64,000 nucleotides of DNA from Lawsonibacter faecis (GCF_014287675.1 NZ_JACOPQ010000002.1:186001-250000); one strand, 5' to 3'. Counted from the first letter of the stretch, positions 32,223 to 41,196 are shown. A program made the numbers and translations. The notes: generated from the sequence alone by a model not told the origin.

Positions 32223-33536
32223 ATGAAAATTCTGCTTGTCCGCCCCAAATTCTTCTCCCTGGTCGCCAACCTGGAGCCCTTGGGGCTGGAATACCTGGGC
32301 GGGGCCCTCCGGGAGGAGGGCATCCCCTACGAGATATGGGACGAGTTTCAGGCCCCCTTCGCCCTCCGCTTCACCCGGCTGCGGCGGAAAATCCGCCGGG
32401 AGCGCTTTACCGCGGTGGGCTTCAGCGTGAACGCCAACACCGCCGACGAGGTGCGGGAGAAGGCCCGCGCCCTCAAGGCGGAGTTTCCCCGGCTCACCGT
32501 TCTGGTGGGCGGGCCGGAGGCGGAGGTCAACTACCGGGACTTCTGCACCGAGGGCGTGGACTTCGTCTGCTACGACTACGGCGTGGAGACCTTCCGCGCC
32601 ATGTGCGCCTCCGGGTTTGACCCGGCGGCAGCAGCCGCCCTGCCCGGACTGGCCCGGCGGACGGGGGACGGCTGGGTGTGCAATCCCCCGGCGCCGCCCG
32701 TCTCCAACTTCACCGTCCAGCCCGACCGGGAGCCCATGCGCCGGAGCTGGAGGCGCAACTTCATCTTCGGCAAGGGGCCCCACGCCCTGGTGAAGGCCTC
32801 CTTCAGCTGTCCCTTCCGCTGCGCCTTCTGCTACTGCACCATGATGAACGGCGGGGTTTACACGCAGCGGCCCCTCAGCGACGTGCTGGCCGACATCGAG
32901 GCGCTGGAGGCGGAGCGCATCTGGCTGGTGGACGACGATTTTCTCCTGAACCGGGAACGGGTGGTGGAATTCTGCGATCTGGTGCTGAAAAGGGGCGTCC
33001 GAAAGCAGTTCATGGCCTACGCCCGGGCCGACTTCCCGGCGGAGCACCCGGACCTCCTCCCCCTGCTCTACCGGGCGGGCTTCCGGGACATTCTGGTGGG
33101 GCTGGAGGCCGCCGACGACGCCACCCTGGACGCCTACCACAAGGAGACGGGCAGGGCGGTCAACGAGGCGGCCATCCGCAATCTCCGGGCCGCGGGGCTG
33201 GTGTGCAACGGCCTTTTCGTGGTGAGCCACGCCGCCACCCGGGAGGATTTCCGCAATCTCCTGGACTTTATCCGCAAAAACAGGCTCCTATGGGTGGTCT
33301 TCGGCATCTTCACGCCCTACAAGGGGAGCGACGCCTATGAGGAATACCGGGACAGGCTGCTCACCCGCAAAGCCAAAAAGCTGGACGGCCTCCATGTGAC
33401 CATCCGGCCCGAGCATATGTCCAAGCTCATGTTCTACCTGCGGGTCGTCCTGCTCCACGCCGCCACCTACCCCAAGCTCCTCTTCCGCATCCTCCGGGGC
33501 ACCGCCTACGATACGGAGAAGGACGGGTGGTGGTGA
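32223..33536 (+). CDS. B12-binding-type radical SAM protein 1
   Basis: This 437-residue protein has an N-terminal Rossmann-like domain of cobalamin-binding type (about 1-130) and a radical SAM barrel with CPFRCAFC (Cys196, Cys200, Cys203), which would hold the 4Fe-4S cluster. No DxHxxG lower ligand is seen, as in many class-B methylases. The C-terminus (about 360-437) is hydrophobic and may contact membrane. ATG follows AGAGGAGGTCTCC. It is 2 nt before the next radical-SAM gene. The substrate is unknown; hopanoid-type methylases and lipid-coupling enzymes share this layout. Confidence 0.85.
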   Translation: MKILLVRPKFFSLVANLEPLGLEYLGGALREEGIPYEIWDEFQAPFALRFTRLRRKIRRERFTAVGFSVNANTADEVREKARALKAEFPRLTVLVGGPEAEVNYRDFCTEGVDFVCYDYGVETFRAMCASGFDPAAAAALPGLARRTGDGWVCNPPAPPVSNFTVQPDREPMRRSWRRNFIFGKGPHALVKASFSCPFRCAFCYCTMMNGGVYTQRPLSDVLADIEALEAERIWLVDDDFLLNRERVVEFCDLVLKRGVRKQFMAYARADFPAEHPDLLPLLYRAGFRDILVGLEAADDATLDAYHKETGRAVNEAAIRNLRAAGLVCNGLFVVSHAATREDFRNLLDFIRKNRLLWVVFGIFTPYKGSDAYEEYRDRLLTRKAKKLDGLHVTIRPEHMSKLMFYLRVVLLHAATYPKLLFRILRGTAYDTEKDGWW

Positions 33537-33537
33537 G

Positions 33538-34896
33538 ATGAACGTGCTGCTCCTCCGCCCCAGACCCCACAGGGAGACCATCGGACTGCAGAACGTGATG
33601 ATCTGCGAGCCGCTGGAGCTGGAGTACCTGGCCGCCGCGCTCCTGGAGGCGGGACACCGGGTGGAGATCGTGGATCTGATTCTGGACCGCCGCCCCCTGG
33701 AGCGGATTACGGCGCAGTTCCAGCCCCGGCTGGTGGGCATCACAGGGTACGTCGCCCATGTGAACGTGGTGAAGGCCCTGGCGGCCCGGGTCAAGGCGCT
33801 GGTCCCGGGCGTATGGGTGGCGGTGGGCGGCGTCCACGCCGAGGTGGTTCCCCGGGACTGGGAGGACCCCGCCGTCGACTTCATCCTCACCGCCGGGGGC
33901 GGGCGTACCCTGACCGCCCTGGCCGACGCCCTGGAGCAGGGCTGCGCGCCCCCGGCGGAGGGCGTCTGGAACCCGGAAGACCCCGTCCGGCGGCCCAACG
34001 CCCCGGATCTCTCCGCCCCCCTCCCCTGGCGGGAGGGCGTGGCGCGCTACCGCAGGCGCTATTACTACATGTTCCACCGGGACTGCGCCCTGGTGAAGAC
34101 CTCCTACGGCTGCCCCTACGAGTGCTCCTTCTGCTTCTGCCGGCAGGTGACCGGATACGCCGCCCGGCCTGTGGCGGACGTGCTGGACGAGCTGGAGACC
34201 ATCCCCCAGAAGGAAATCTATCTGGTGGACGACGATTTTCTCTTCAACGAGGCCCGGCTGGCCGCCTTCTGCGGCGCTCTGGAGGCGCGGGGCATCCGCA
34301 AGCGGTACCTGGTCTACGGCCGGGCCGACTTCATAGCCGCCCACGAGAGCCTCATCGACCGGCTGCGGAGAAACGGACTGAGGGCGGTGATCATCGGCCT
34401 GGAGTCCGCCGACGACCGGGAGCTGGACCGCTATCAGAAGCACTCCACCGCCCAGACCAACGAGGACGCGGTGCGCATTCTGCAAAGGTGCGGCGTGGAG
34501 TGTTACGGAGCCTTCGTCCTGGGCCCGGACTGGGGGAAGGACGAGTTTCGCGCCCTGGCCCGGTGGATAAAGCGCCTGGGCATCACCTTCGTCAATCTGC
34601 AGCCCCTGACGCCCCTGAAGGGCACGCCGGAGTTCGGGGCCTGGCGGGACAGGCTCATCGTCCCGGCGGAGGAATTTGAAAAGTGGGACATGGCCCATCT
34701 GGTGGTGCGGCCGGGAAAGCTCAGCGTGCGGCAGTACTATTGGCAGATGACCCTGCTCTACTGGAAGACCATGGCCAACCCCGCCCGGGCCTGGGGCATG
34801 GCGAGGCGTTACGGCTTTTTAGAGACCCTGAAGCTCTCCCTGGGGGCCATGAGGGTCAACTGGCAGTACATCAAAAAGATAGTCAGGGGGAAATGA
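33538..34896 (+). CDS. B12-binding-type radical SAM protein 2
   Basis: This 452-residue paralogue of the preceding enzyme has a cobalamin-binding-type domain (about 1-130, with VAVGGVHAEVVP) and a radical SAM domain with CPYECSFC (Cys192, Cys196, Cys199). The shared patterns IWLVDDDFLL/IYLVDDDFLF and YARADF/YGRADF in genes 1 and 2 show recent common descent. The C-terminus ends in a basic segment that may sit on the membrane. It overlaps the start of the third radical-SAM gene region within 2 nt, so the three are cotranslated. Confidence 0.85.
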   Translation: MNVLLLRPRPHRETIGLQNVMICEPLELEYLAAALLEAGHRVEIVDLILDRRPLERITAQFQPRLVGITGYVAHVNVVKALAARVKALVPGVWVAVGGVHAEVVPRDWEDPAVDFILTAGGGRTLTALADALEQGCAPPAEGVWNPEDPVRRPNAPDLSAPLPWREGVARYRRRYYYMFHRDCALVKTSYGCPYECSFCFCRQVTGYAARPVADVLDELETIPQKEIYLVDDDFLFNEARLAAFCGALEARGIRKRYLVYGRADFIAAHESLIDRLRRNGLRAVIIGLESADDRELDRYQKHSTAQTNEDAVRILQRCGVECYGAFVLGPDWGKDEFRALARWIKRLGITFVNLQPLTPLKGTPEFGAWRDRLIVPAEEFEKWDMAHLVVRPGKLSVRQYYWQMTLLYWKTMANPARAWGMARRYGFLETLKLSLGAMRVNWQYIKKIVRGK

Positions 34897-34898
34897 AC

Positions 34899-36212
34899 AT
34901 GAAACTGCTCCTCATCCAGTCCACCCCCTACGACCTGGAGCGCAGGCCGGTGAAGAAAAAGCGGCTCTACTTCGTGGGGCTGGCCTTCCCCATTCTGGCG
35001 GCTCTGACGCCGGCGGACTGGGAGGTGGAGGTCTGCCTGGAGACCATTGAGGACATCCCCTGGGATACCGACGCGGACCTCGTGGGCATCAGCAGCATGG
35101 GCCACGCCGTCATCCGCTCCATCGATATCGCGGCGGAGTTTCGCCGCCGGGGGAAAACGGTGGTGATGGGCGGGTACATGACCAGCCTCATGCCCGGGGA
35201 GGCCGCCAAGCACTGCGACAGCGTCATCGTGGGGGACGGCGAGACGGTCTGGGCGGAGATGCTCTCAGACTTCGCGCGGGGAGAGCTGAAGCCCCGGTAC
35301 GAGAGGCCGGTGGAAGCCCTCACCTGGCCCCTGCCCCGGTACGAGCTGCTGCTCGGCAAGAAAATCGGCAGCTTTCTCCCGGTCCAGGCGGGCCGGGGCT
35401 GCCCCCACAGCTGCTCCTTCTGCTCGGTCTACTGCCTGTACCATAACCGCTACCTCCAGCGGCCGCTGGAGGAGGTGGTCCGGGACATCAGGCGTGTCAG
35501 GGAGCTGGGCTTTCGCCGCTTCCTCCTCCTGGACGACAACATCTGCGCCAACCCCGGCTATATGTCCGCCCTCTGCGACGAGATTAAGAAGCTCGGCATG
35601 ACCTGGTTCTCCCAGTGCTCCATCAACATCGCCAGGCAGCCGGAGCTTCTCAGAAAGGCCGCGGAGAGCGGGTGCATCGCCCTCTCCTTCGGGCTGGAGA
35701 GTATCTCCAGGGAGAGCCTGGAGGCCATGGACAAGGGCTGGGAGGACCCGGGGGAATACCGGCGGCTGCTCGGCATCATCGCCGACGCGGGGATCGACAT
35801 CTCCACCGAGATGGTGGTGGGGGCCGACGGGGACACCCTGGAGTCCATCGCCGCCACCGCCGCCTTCATCGAGGAGAGCGGCGCGGTGGTCCCCCGGTTT
35901 TACATTCTCACCCCCATCCCGGGCACCCTGTTCCACAAGCAGATGGAGGAGCAGGGGCGGATTTGGAACCACGATATGTACTCCTACAACGCCGCCGAGG
36001 CCGTCCACATCCCCAGGCATATGACCCCGGAGGAGCTGACCAAGGCCTACTGGGATCTCTACGAGGCGGTTTTTGCCTACAAGAGCATCTTTAAACGCAC
36101 GGTGCTGCACCGCCGCTTCTGGCGCAGGCCCTTCATGTACCTCTTCTACCTGGGGGTGAACCTCTTTTACAGGGGGCAGATCAAACGGCGGATTACGCCG
36201 AATATTATTTGA
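34899..36212 (+). CDS. B12-binding-type radical SAM protein 3
   Basis: This 437-residue protein has a cobalamin-binding-type domain with VVMGGYMTSLMPGEAAKHCD (about 88-107) and SVIVGDGETVW, then a radical SAM domain with CPHSCSFC (Cys168, Cys172, Cys175). This N-terminal pattern (GGxHxTxxPxEAxxHxD...GEGE) is that of hopanoid- and bacteriochlorophyll-type methylases. The C-terminus has a hydrophobic LFYLGVNLFYRG segment. The second of two ATGs (34893, 34899) has the better spacing to AGGGGGA. A terminator follows. Confidence 0.86.
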   Translation: MKLLLIQSTPYDLERRPVKKKRLYFVGLAFPILAALTPADWEVEVCLETIEDIPWDTDADLVGISSMGHAVIRSIDIAAEFRRRGKTVVMGGYMTSLMPGEAAKHCDSVIVGDGETVWAEMLSDFARGELKPRYERPVEALTWPLPRYELLLGKKIGSFLPVQAGRGCPHSCSFCSVYCLYHNRYLQRPLEEVVRDIRRVRELGFRRFLLLDDNICANPGYMSALCDEIKKLGMTWFSQCSINIARQPELLRKAAESGCIALSFGLESISRESLEAMDKGWEDPGEYRRLLGIIADAGIDISTEMVVGADGDTLESIAATAAFIEESGAVVPRFYILTPIPGTLFHKQMEEQGRIWNHDMYSYNAAEAVHIPRHMTPEELTKAYWDLYEAVFAYKSIFKRTVLHRRFWRRPFMYLFYLGVNLFYRGQIKRRITPNII

Positions 36213-36217
36213 CGCCG

Positions 36218-36260
36218 GCAAAGAAGGGGCATTTGGCTCAGCCAAATGCCCCTTCTTTGC
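36218..36260. terminator. Bidirectional terminator after the radical-SAM operon
   Basis: Twenty perfect base pairs (gcaaagaaggggcatttggc and its complement) enclose TCA, separating converging transcripts. Confidence 0.7.
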
Positions 36261-36262
36261 GA

Positions 36263-37075
36263 TTATCGGGCCGTTTCGCTCTCAAGGTATTCCTCCAGGC
36301 AGAGGCCCTGCGTATAAATCTCCCGGGCCGCGGCCTGTCCCACGTAGCGGTAGTGCCAGGGCTCGTAGATGATGCCGGTGGTTTCGCTCTTCCCGCCGGG
36401 GTAGCGGAGGATGAAGCCGTACTCCCAGCTGTGGTCCATCAGCCACTTCTGGACGGCGGTCTCCTCCTGGCTCTCGTTCAGGTTCTGGTTATTGAGGTCC
36501 ACAATATCCACCGCAAGGCCCAGCTGGTGCTCGCTGGTGCCGGGCACAGCCACGGCCTTGGCGGCCTCGGTCTCCGCCTCCGCCCGCGCATACCCCAGGG
36601 CGAGGAGCTTGTCCACCTGGTTATTGTAGAGCCGCTCCTGCCTGTCCGTCGAGCGGTAGGCGGAGCAGATCACCGGCGAGAGGCCCGCCGCCCGGCAGTC
36701 GTCCATCATCTCCTGGAGGGCGGGATAGCAGCGCTCGTCCACGAAGAGGCCGTTTTTCAGCTTCACCAGGGTCGCCTCGTACCCTTCGGGGAGGGGGTTC
36801 CAGGGGTTGACCAGAAGCAGCCGCCAGTCGTCGGCGGCGGGCTTGTCCGCCGCCGGATCGGACGCCGGGGGAGAAACGGCGTCCGGGGACACGGGCTGCG
36901 CCTCCTCCTGTACCACAAGCGTATCAATGCCGCCGGACGGCCATTCGGCCACCCAGCGGGCCCCCATGAGCAGCAGTCCCACCGCCACCGCCCCGGCCAC
37001 CGCCAGCCGTGTACCTACGGTCCGCCGCCTGCGCCGCCGCGCGCGTACCATGCCGTTTCCGTCTCTGCGTCCCAT
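36263..37075 (-). CDS. D-alanyl-D-alanine carboxypeptidase, M15B (VanY-like)
   Basis: This 270-residue zinc peptidase trims the terminal D-Ala from peptidoglycan stem peptides. A basic N-terminus (RRRRRRTVG) and one membrane anchor (LAVAGAVAVGLLLMGARW, about 20-38) place the catalytic domain outside. A Pro/Ala-rich linker (about 52-80) follows. Zinc and catalytic motifs are SAYRS (about 133-137), GTSEHQLGLAVDI (His and Asp ligands) and EPWHYRYVG. The start at 37075 follows AAGGGTG; longer readings lack a ribosome site. Confidence 0.92.
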   Translation of the reverse strand: MGRRDGNGMVRARRRRRRTVGTRLAVAGAVAVGLLLMGARWVAEWPSGGIDTLVVQEEAQPVSPDAVSPPASDPAADKPAADDWRLLLVNPWNPLPEGYEATLVKLKNGLFVDERCYPALQEMMDDCRAAGLSPVICSAYRSTDRQERLYNNQVDKLLALGYARAEAETEAAKAVAVPGTSEHQLGLAVDIVDLNNQNLNESQEETAVQKWLMDHSWEYGFILRYPGGKSETTGIIYEPWHYRYVGQAAAREIYTQGLCLEEYLESETAR

Positions 37076-37161
37076 ATGAAAAATCACCCTTCTTTCTGTT
37101 GATGACAACAGGATAGAGGGGTGATTCCTCATGCCGGCAACGCTCCGGCATCCAAACGGCA

Positions 37162-37857
37162 TCAGAGGTTGAAATAAATCCATTCGCCCCGCAGGCGCAG
37201 GGCGGCCGACCGCCCGGAGGCCTCGCCCTCCGCCGCTTTAAAGAAGGTAAGGAGATAATCGCCGGACCCCTCCCCGTGGGCCTCCAGCGCGGCACTCACC
37301 TCATCCACGGGGTAATTGGTGCGGCAGTACTCCGCCACGGCCATGACGGACTCCTGGTACGGGCTTTTCACAAAGCTCACCGTGGGGACCCCCACCCGGA
37401 TCTGGAGGGCCACCATCAGGCCGCTGCCGTCGTCCAGCCAGAGGGTTTCCCGGACGCCTGCGTCATCCGTCCACACGCAGCGCCAGTAGACGGCGCAGAG
37501 GCCCGGGTCCTCCCGGCTGGTGATGAGTACCGGCGTGACTGCGGGGACGGTATAGACCATCCCCAGGGCCGACAGCTTGACCATCGTATCGGTGGCGGCG
37601 GCCCGGACCTCCTCCGCCGTCATCCGGCGGCCCCCGGCCAGCTCCACCTGGGACTGCCCCAGGTCGAAGAACGCCAGGGCCTCAAGGACGTCCATGTCCT
37701 GGGTCAGTACCAGCGAGACCTGGACGTCCTCCCGCTGGGAGATCTCCCCCAGCAGCCGCCGGTCCAGGGCCAGCGCGGTGATGCGCGGCAGGGCCGCGCC
37801 CACGCACAGAAGCAGGAGCGTGAGGAGGATGGGTATCAGCTTAGCAGCCCGCTTCAT
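37162..37857 (-). CDS. Exported protein of unknown function downstream of the sensor kinase
   Basis: This 231-residue protein starts with a membrane anchor or signal peptide (KLIPILLTLLLLCVGAALP). The rest is a beta-rich extracytoplasmic domain without recognised motifs. Its start overlaps the kinase stop by 4 nt, so it is translationally coupled to the two-component system. By position it may be an accessory that modulates the kinase, comparable to YycH/YycI-type partners, but no sequence match supports that. Confidence 0.75.
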   Translation of the reverse strand: MKRAAKLIPILLTLLLLCVGAALPRITALALDRRLLGEISQREDVQVSLVLTQDMDVLEALAFFDLGQSQVELAGGRRMTAEEVRAAATDTMVKLSALGMVYTVPAVTPVLITSREDPGLCAVYWRCVWTDDAGVRETLWLDDGSGLMVALQIRVGVPTVSFVKSPYQESVMAVAEYCRTNYPVDEVSAALEAHGEGSGDYLLTFFKAAEGEASGRSAALRLRGEWIYFNL

Positions 37858-39254
37858 GCCGCGCCCCCTCTCAGCTCCGCCGTTACGGTGGTCCCCTGCC
37901 CCGGCGCGCTCTCAAAGCGGAGGGCTCCGCCGTGGAGCGCCGCGATCTCCCGGCACAGGGCCAGGCCCAGCCCCGCGCCCCCCTGCTCCCGGGAGCGGGA
38001 TTTGTCCACCCGGTAAAAGGCGTCGGTCAGGTGCTCCAGGGCCTGGGGCGGAATACCCCGCCCGCTGTCCCGCACGGTAATGCGGCAGCCGCCGGGCAGC
38101 ATTTCGGAGCGGACGCGGATCTCGCCCCCCCGGCCGTCCATGGCCTTGAGGGCGTTGTCCCAGAGGTTGACCAGCAGAGACTTGACGAGGTCCGGCTCCA
38201 TGAGGCAGACCCCCTCGGCGCAGATGCAGGTGAGCGCCACCCCCTGCCGCGCGTAAATCGGCCCCAGATGGGCGGCCAGGCCCCGGATCAGGGCGGCGGG
38301 CCGGACCGGGACGAGGGACGCCCCGCCCCGCCTCAGCACCAGCAGGTCCATCAGCTTCTGGGAGAGGTTCTCCAGCCGCTTGCCCTCGGCCACGATATAG
38401 TTTGCGGCCTCGGCCTGCTCCTGGGGGCTCAGGGTCTGGCCCCGGAGCAGATCGGCATAGCCGATGATGGAGGTCATGGGGGTCTTCATCTCGTGGGCAA
38501 AGCTGCCCAAAAAACGCTCCTGCCGTTCCACCGCCTCCTCCAGCTGGGAGATGGTGCCCTCCAGCGCTTCGGCCATGGTGTTGAAATCCCGGGCGACGAG
38601 GCCAATCTCGTCCTCAGAGCGGACCCGCACCCGGCTGGAGAGCCGCCCGGAGGCCAGAGCCCGGGACGCCCCGGAGAGGCTCACCAGGGGCTTTGTGAGC
38701 ACATGGGAGATGCTGTACGAGAGCAGGGCGCACAGGCCGGCGGTCAGAAGGAAGACCCACAGGTAGGTCTGCTGCTGCATCCGGCGGGTCTCGAAGAGGG
38801 ACGAGATGTCCCGGGCCAGGTCCAGGCGGAGCGTCTCTCCCCCCGCCTCCAGGGCGCCGGTCAGGGCCAGGGCGTACCCGCCGCCGTCCGTGGGCACATA
38901 GCGCATCACGCACCGGCCGGGCTGCACGGGCTGCGGGGAAACGGCCAGCGCGGCGGGGCCGAACGCATAGACGCTCTCCCCGCCGGCGGAGAGGCGCAGG
39001 GCCGTCCAGGCCCCCCCGTTCCGGCCCGAGAGCTGCTCCAGCGTGGAGGAGATATCGGCGTAATCGGACTGGCCGGCGGCGCTGTTGACGATGCGCAGGG
39101 TGCCCACCACCATCTGGTAGGCGTTGTACGCCGCCTGCTGCTCCCGCTCCAGCGTGTTCTGAAACGAGATGGAGATGAGCAGGCTGCCCCCCACGCCGAA
39201 CAGAACCGACAGCAGCCCCAGCATACAGAGGGTCATCTTCAGGCGAAACTTCAT
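37854..39254 (-). CDS. Sensor histidine kinase, HAMP type
   Basis: This 466-residue membrane kinase has two helices (about 8-30 and 165-190) around an extracytoplasmic sensor domain, a HAMP linker (about 190-245), a dimerisation domain with the phosphorylated His in SFAHEMKTPMTS (about 255) and a catalytic domain with NLWDNALKAM (N box), DSGRGIPPQAL (G1) and GAGLGLAL (G2). It is one base downstream of the response regulator. The stimulus is unknown; the neighbouring carboxypeptidase suggests cell-wall stress. Confidence 0.94.
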   Translation of the reverse strand: MKFRLKMTLCMLGLLSVLFGVGGSLLISISFQNTLEREQQAAYNAYQMVVGTLRIVNSAAGQSDYADISSTLEQLSGRNGGAWTALRLSAGGESVYAFGPAALAVSPQPVQPGRCVMRYVPTDGGGYALALTGALEAGGETLRLDLARDISSLFETRRMQQQTYLWVFLLTAGLCALLSYSISHVLTKPLVSLSGASRALASGRLSSRVRVRSEDEIGLVARDFNTMAEALEGTISQLEEAVERQERFLGSFAHEMKTPMTSIIGYADLLRGQTLSPQEQAEAANYIVAEGKRLENLSQKLMDLLVLRRGGASLVPVRPAALIRGLAAHLGPIYARQGVALTCICAEGVCLMEPDLVKSLLVNLWDNALKAMDGRGGEIRVRSEMLPGGCRITVRDSGRGIPPQALEHLTDAFYRVDKSRSREQGGAGLGLALCREIAALHGGALRFESAPGQGTTVTAELRGGAA

Positions 39255-39255
39255 C

Positions 39256-39909
39256 CTATACCTCCAGGCGGTAGCCCACCTTGTTCACCGCCTGGAGCTG
39301 CTTCTCCCAGCCCACCTTTTTCCGCAGGCGCTGCACGTGCAGGTCCACCGTCTTGCTGCCGAACTGGTACTCCTCGCCCCAGACCCGCTCGTAGATGGTC
39401 TCCCGGAACAGGGCCCGGCGGGGGTTCCGGGCGAAGAGGAGCAGCAGGTCGTACTCCTTTTTGGTCAGGGCAATCTCCGCGCCGTCCCGGCGCACCTGCA
39501 TGGCGCAGGGGTCAATCTCCAGGCCGCCCACCCGGAGCACCGCCTCGTTCTTCCGCCAGCGGCGCAGCACCACGTCCACCCGGGCCAGCAGCTCCACAAT
39601 TTCAAAGGGCTTGACGATATAGTCCTCAGCCCCGGCCCGGAGGCCCCGCACCCGGTCGTTCACCGCGTTTTTCGCCGTGATGAAGATGACCGGCATCTCC
39701 ATGGGGCGGATGTACTCCATCAGCTCAAAGCCGTCGATCTCGGGGAGCATCACGTCCAGCAGGACGAGGTCATAGCGGCCCCGCTCCAGCAGATCGGCGG
39801 CCTCCGCCCCGTCAAAGGCGCAGGTACAGGCGTAGCCCTCCTTGGTCAGGCTGAGGCGAAGCAGATTGGAGATGGGCTTCTCGTCCTCCACAATCAGGAT
39901 TCTTATCAT
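39256..39909 (-). CDS. OmpR/PhoB-family response regulator
   Basis: This 217-residue regulator has a receiver domain (about 1-118, acidic pocket EDE at 8-10, phosphoacceptor Asp52 in LLDVMLPE, Lys in VKPFE) and a winged-helix DNA-binding domain (about 125-217, with ERVWGEEYQFGSKTVDLHVQ). It is first in the operon with its kinase and an exported protein. GGAGGGATAGC precedes the ATG. Confidence 0.95.
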   Translation of the reverse strand: MIRILIVEDEKPISNLLRLSLTKEGYACTCAFDGAEAADLLERGRYDLVLLDVMLPEIDGFELMEYIRPMEMPVIFITAKNAVNDRVRGLRAGAEDYIVKPFEIVELLARVDVVLRRWRKNEAVLRVGGLEIDPCAMQVRRDGAEIALTKKEYDLLLLFARNPRRALFRETIYERVWGEEYQFGSKTVDLHVQRLRKKVGWEKQLQAVNKVGYRLEV

Positions 39910-40077
39910 GCTATCCCTCCTTACCGCCGCCCAGCATACATCGTTCCGGCATCAAAACGGCAACGGTTCTGAGGTATTGTACCGGATTTCGGCCCGCGCC
40001 GCAACTGCGCGGGCCGATGAAATGTAAGAGGTGTCATGACAAAAAGAAAACCGCCCCGGAACGGGGCGGCGGGCGGG

Positions 40078-40362
40078 TCATCTGCGGCGGGGCGGGCGGC
40101 AGCCGCGGCACCCGAAGGGCGGGCGCACCACGGGCGGGAGCACCGTGGGCGGAAATACCGCCGGTATCAGCTCAATTCTCTGGGCGCTGATCTGCGGCGG
40201 AATGCTGTTGGTCATCACGCCGTTATACCAGATACGTACCAGGTCGCCGGGCTGAAACCGGTTGGCGGCGGGCGTATGGACCACCACTCTCTGCCGGGTC
40301 TCCCGGTCCAGTACCAGCAGACGCCCCCACTGCACGTCGAGCACGGCTGCATGCATTATCAT
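40078..40362 (-). CDS. Small OB-like protein, paralogue of the 4692 gene
   Basis: This 94-residue protein closely matches the first 65 residues of the protein at 4692: MIMHAAVLDVQWGRLLVLD against MIMQAIVIEVQLGRLLVLD, and GDLVRIWYNGVMTNSIPPQI against GDLVNIWYNGVMTKSIPPQI. The tail is shorter and basic (PPFGCRGCRPPRRR). The start at 40362 has GGAGGTG 7 nt upstream. About 35 nt of upstream non-coding sequence is also conserved with the 4692 gene, suggesting shared control. Function unknown. Confidence 0.75.
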   Translation of the reverse strand: MIMHAAVLDVQWGRLLVLDRETRQRVVVHTPAANRFQPGDLVRIWYNGVMTNSIPPQISAQRIELIPAVFPPTVLPPVVRPPFGCRGCRPPRRR

Positions 40363-40450
40363 GTCGGGCACCTCCAATCACTACAACACAGGATATGTCG
40401 GGAGAGGGCGGCGTGTGACGAATCCCGTCAGACGCCGCCGGAGGCGTGCA

Positions 40451-40494
40451 GAAAGACCGCCTGAGAGGGCCGCGGCCCTCTCAGGCGGTCTTTC
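40451..40494 (-). terminator. Long perfect hairpin overlapping the stop of a 57-residue gene
   Basis: Twenty-one perfect base pairs enclose GC. It overlaps the stop codon of the small gene at 40493. No U tract follows. Confidence 0.55.
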
Positions 40495-40666
40495 ATGATT
40501 TTTCCCCGTGCCCGGCGCTCATGCTGTGCCGGAAGTGCTCGCCAATCTGCATAAGCTCCCCGTAGGTGGAGATCTCCACGCCGGAGCGGTTGATATAGCT
40601 CTTCACCGCCGGCGGCAGAGAGGAGAAGTACCGCTCCATGGCCGGTTCCCTGTATTTCAAATTCAT
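40493..40666 (-). CDS. 57-residue unknown protein (LPPxVxxYIxxSG type)
   Basis: This is a short gene. The product contains YFSSLPPAVKSYINRSG and ISTYGELMQIGEHF, a pattern seen in small clostridial proteins that pair a YxSLPxxVxxxIxxSG helix with an EL...AEHF helix. Function is unknown. The start at 40666 has only GGGGTG upstream; an internal ATG nine codons later is an alternative. It lies between the OB-like gene and the frameshifted tspO. Confidence 0.6.
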   Translation of the reverse strand: MNLKYREPAMERYFSSLPPAVKSYINRSGVEISTYGELMQIGEHFRHSMSAGHGEKS

Positions 40667-40729
40667 CACCCCGCTTAGTATGCCGCGAAACGACGGCCAG
40701 GGAGATGGTGGATGCTGGCAGCGGCGGCG

Positions 40730-41196
40730 TCAGCGGTTCAGGAGCCAGACGCCGAAGTTGAGATAGGCCGCAAAGACCGACCACGCCAGATACGGAACCT
40801 GAAGCCAGGCGGCGGGCCTGTCGATTTTATAATAGGCCCGGATCATAAGCCCGACGGCGGCGGCCAGGGCGAGCAGCCACACAAAGGCGAAGAGGCGCAG
40901 CCCCAGAGCGAAGAACCACACGCTCCACAGGAGATGGCGAGCTGAAGGCCGTAGAGCGCAAGCGCCGCGCCGCGCCCCCTCCCGCGGGTCAGCCAGACCC
41001 GCGCCGCCCCGGCGCCCATGAGAATATACAAAATGCCCCAGACCACGGGAAAGGCCGCGGAGGGCGGCGTCAGCGGCGGCTTGGCGAGCCGCTCGTAGGC
41101 GGGCAGCCCTCTCATGACGGCAATGGCCGACAGTCCGCCGGCCGCAAGGGATATCAGGATAAACACAAGGTAGGGCATATATTTTTTCCATCTCAT
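40730..41196 (-). pseudogene. TspO/MBR family protein, interrupted by a frameshift
   Basis: TspO proteins are five-helix membrane proteins that bind porphyrins. The N-terminal part (LAAGGLSAIAVMRGL, then PPSAAFPVVWGILYILMG and ALYGLQLAIS) is read from 41196, and the C-terminal part (LLWSVWFFALGLRLFAF through PYLAWSVFAAYLNFGVWLLN) in another frame to 40730. The break is near 40930, in the text atctcctgtgg; adding one C to give atctccctgtgg restores the family reading QLAISLWSVWFF. It is either a real pseudogene or a single-base error in a C run. Confidence 0.82.
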
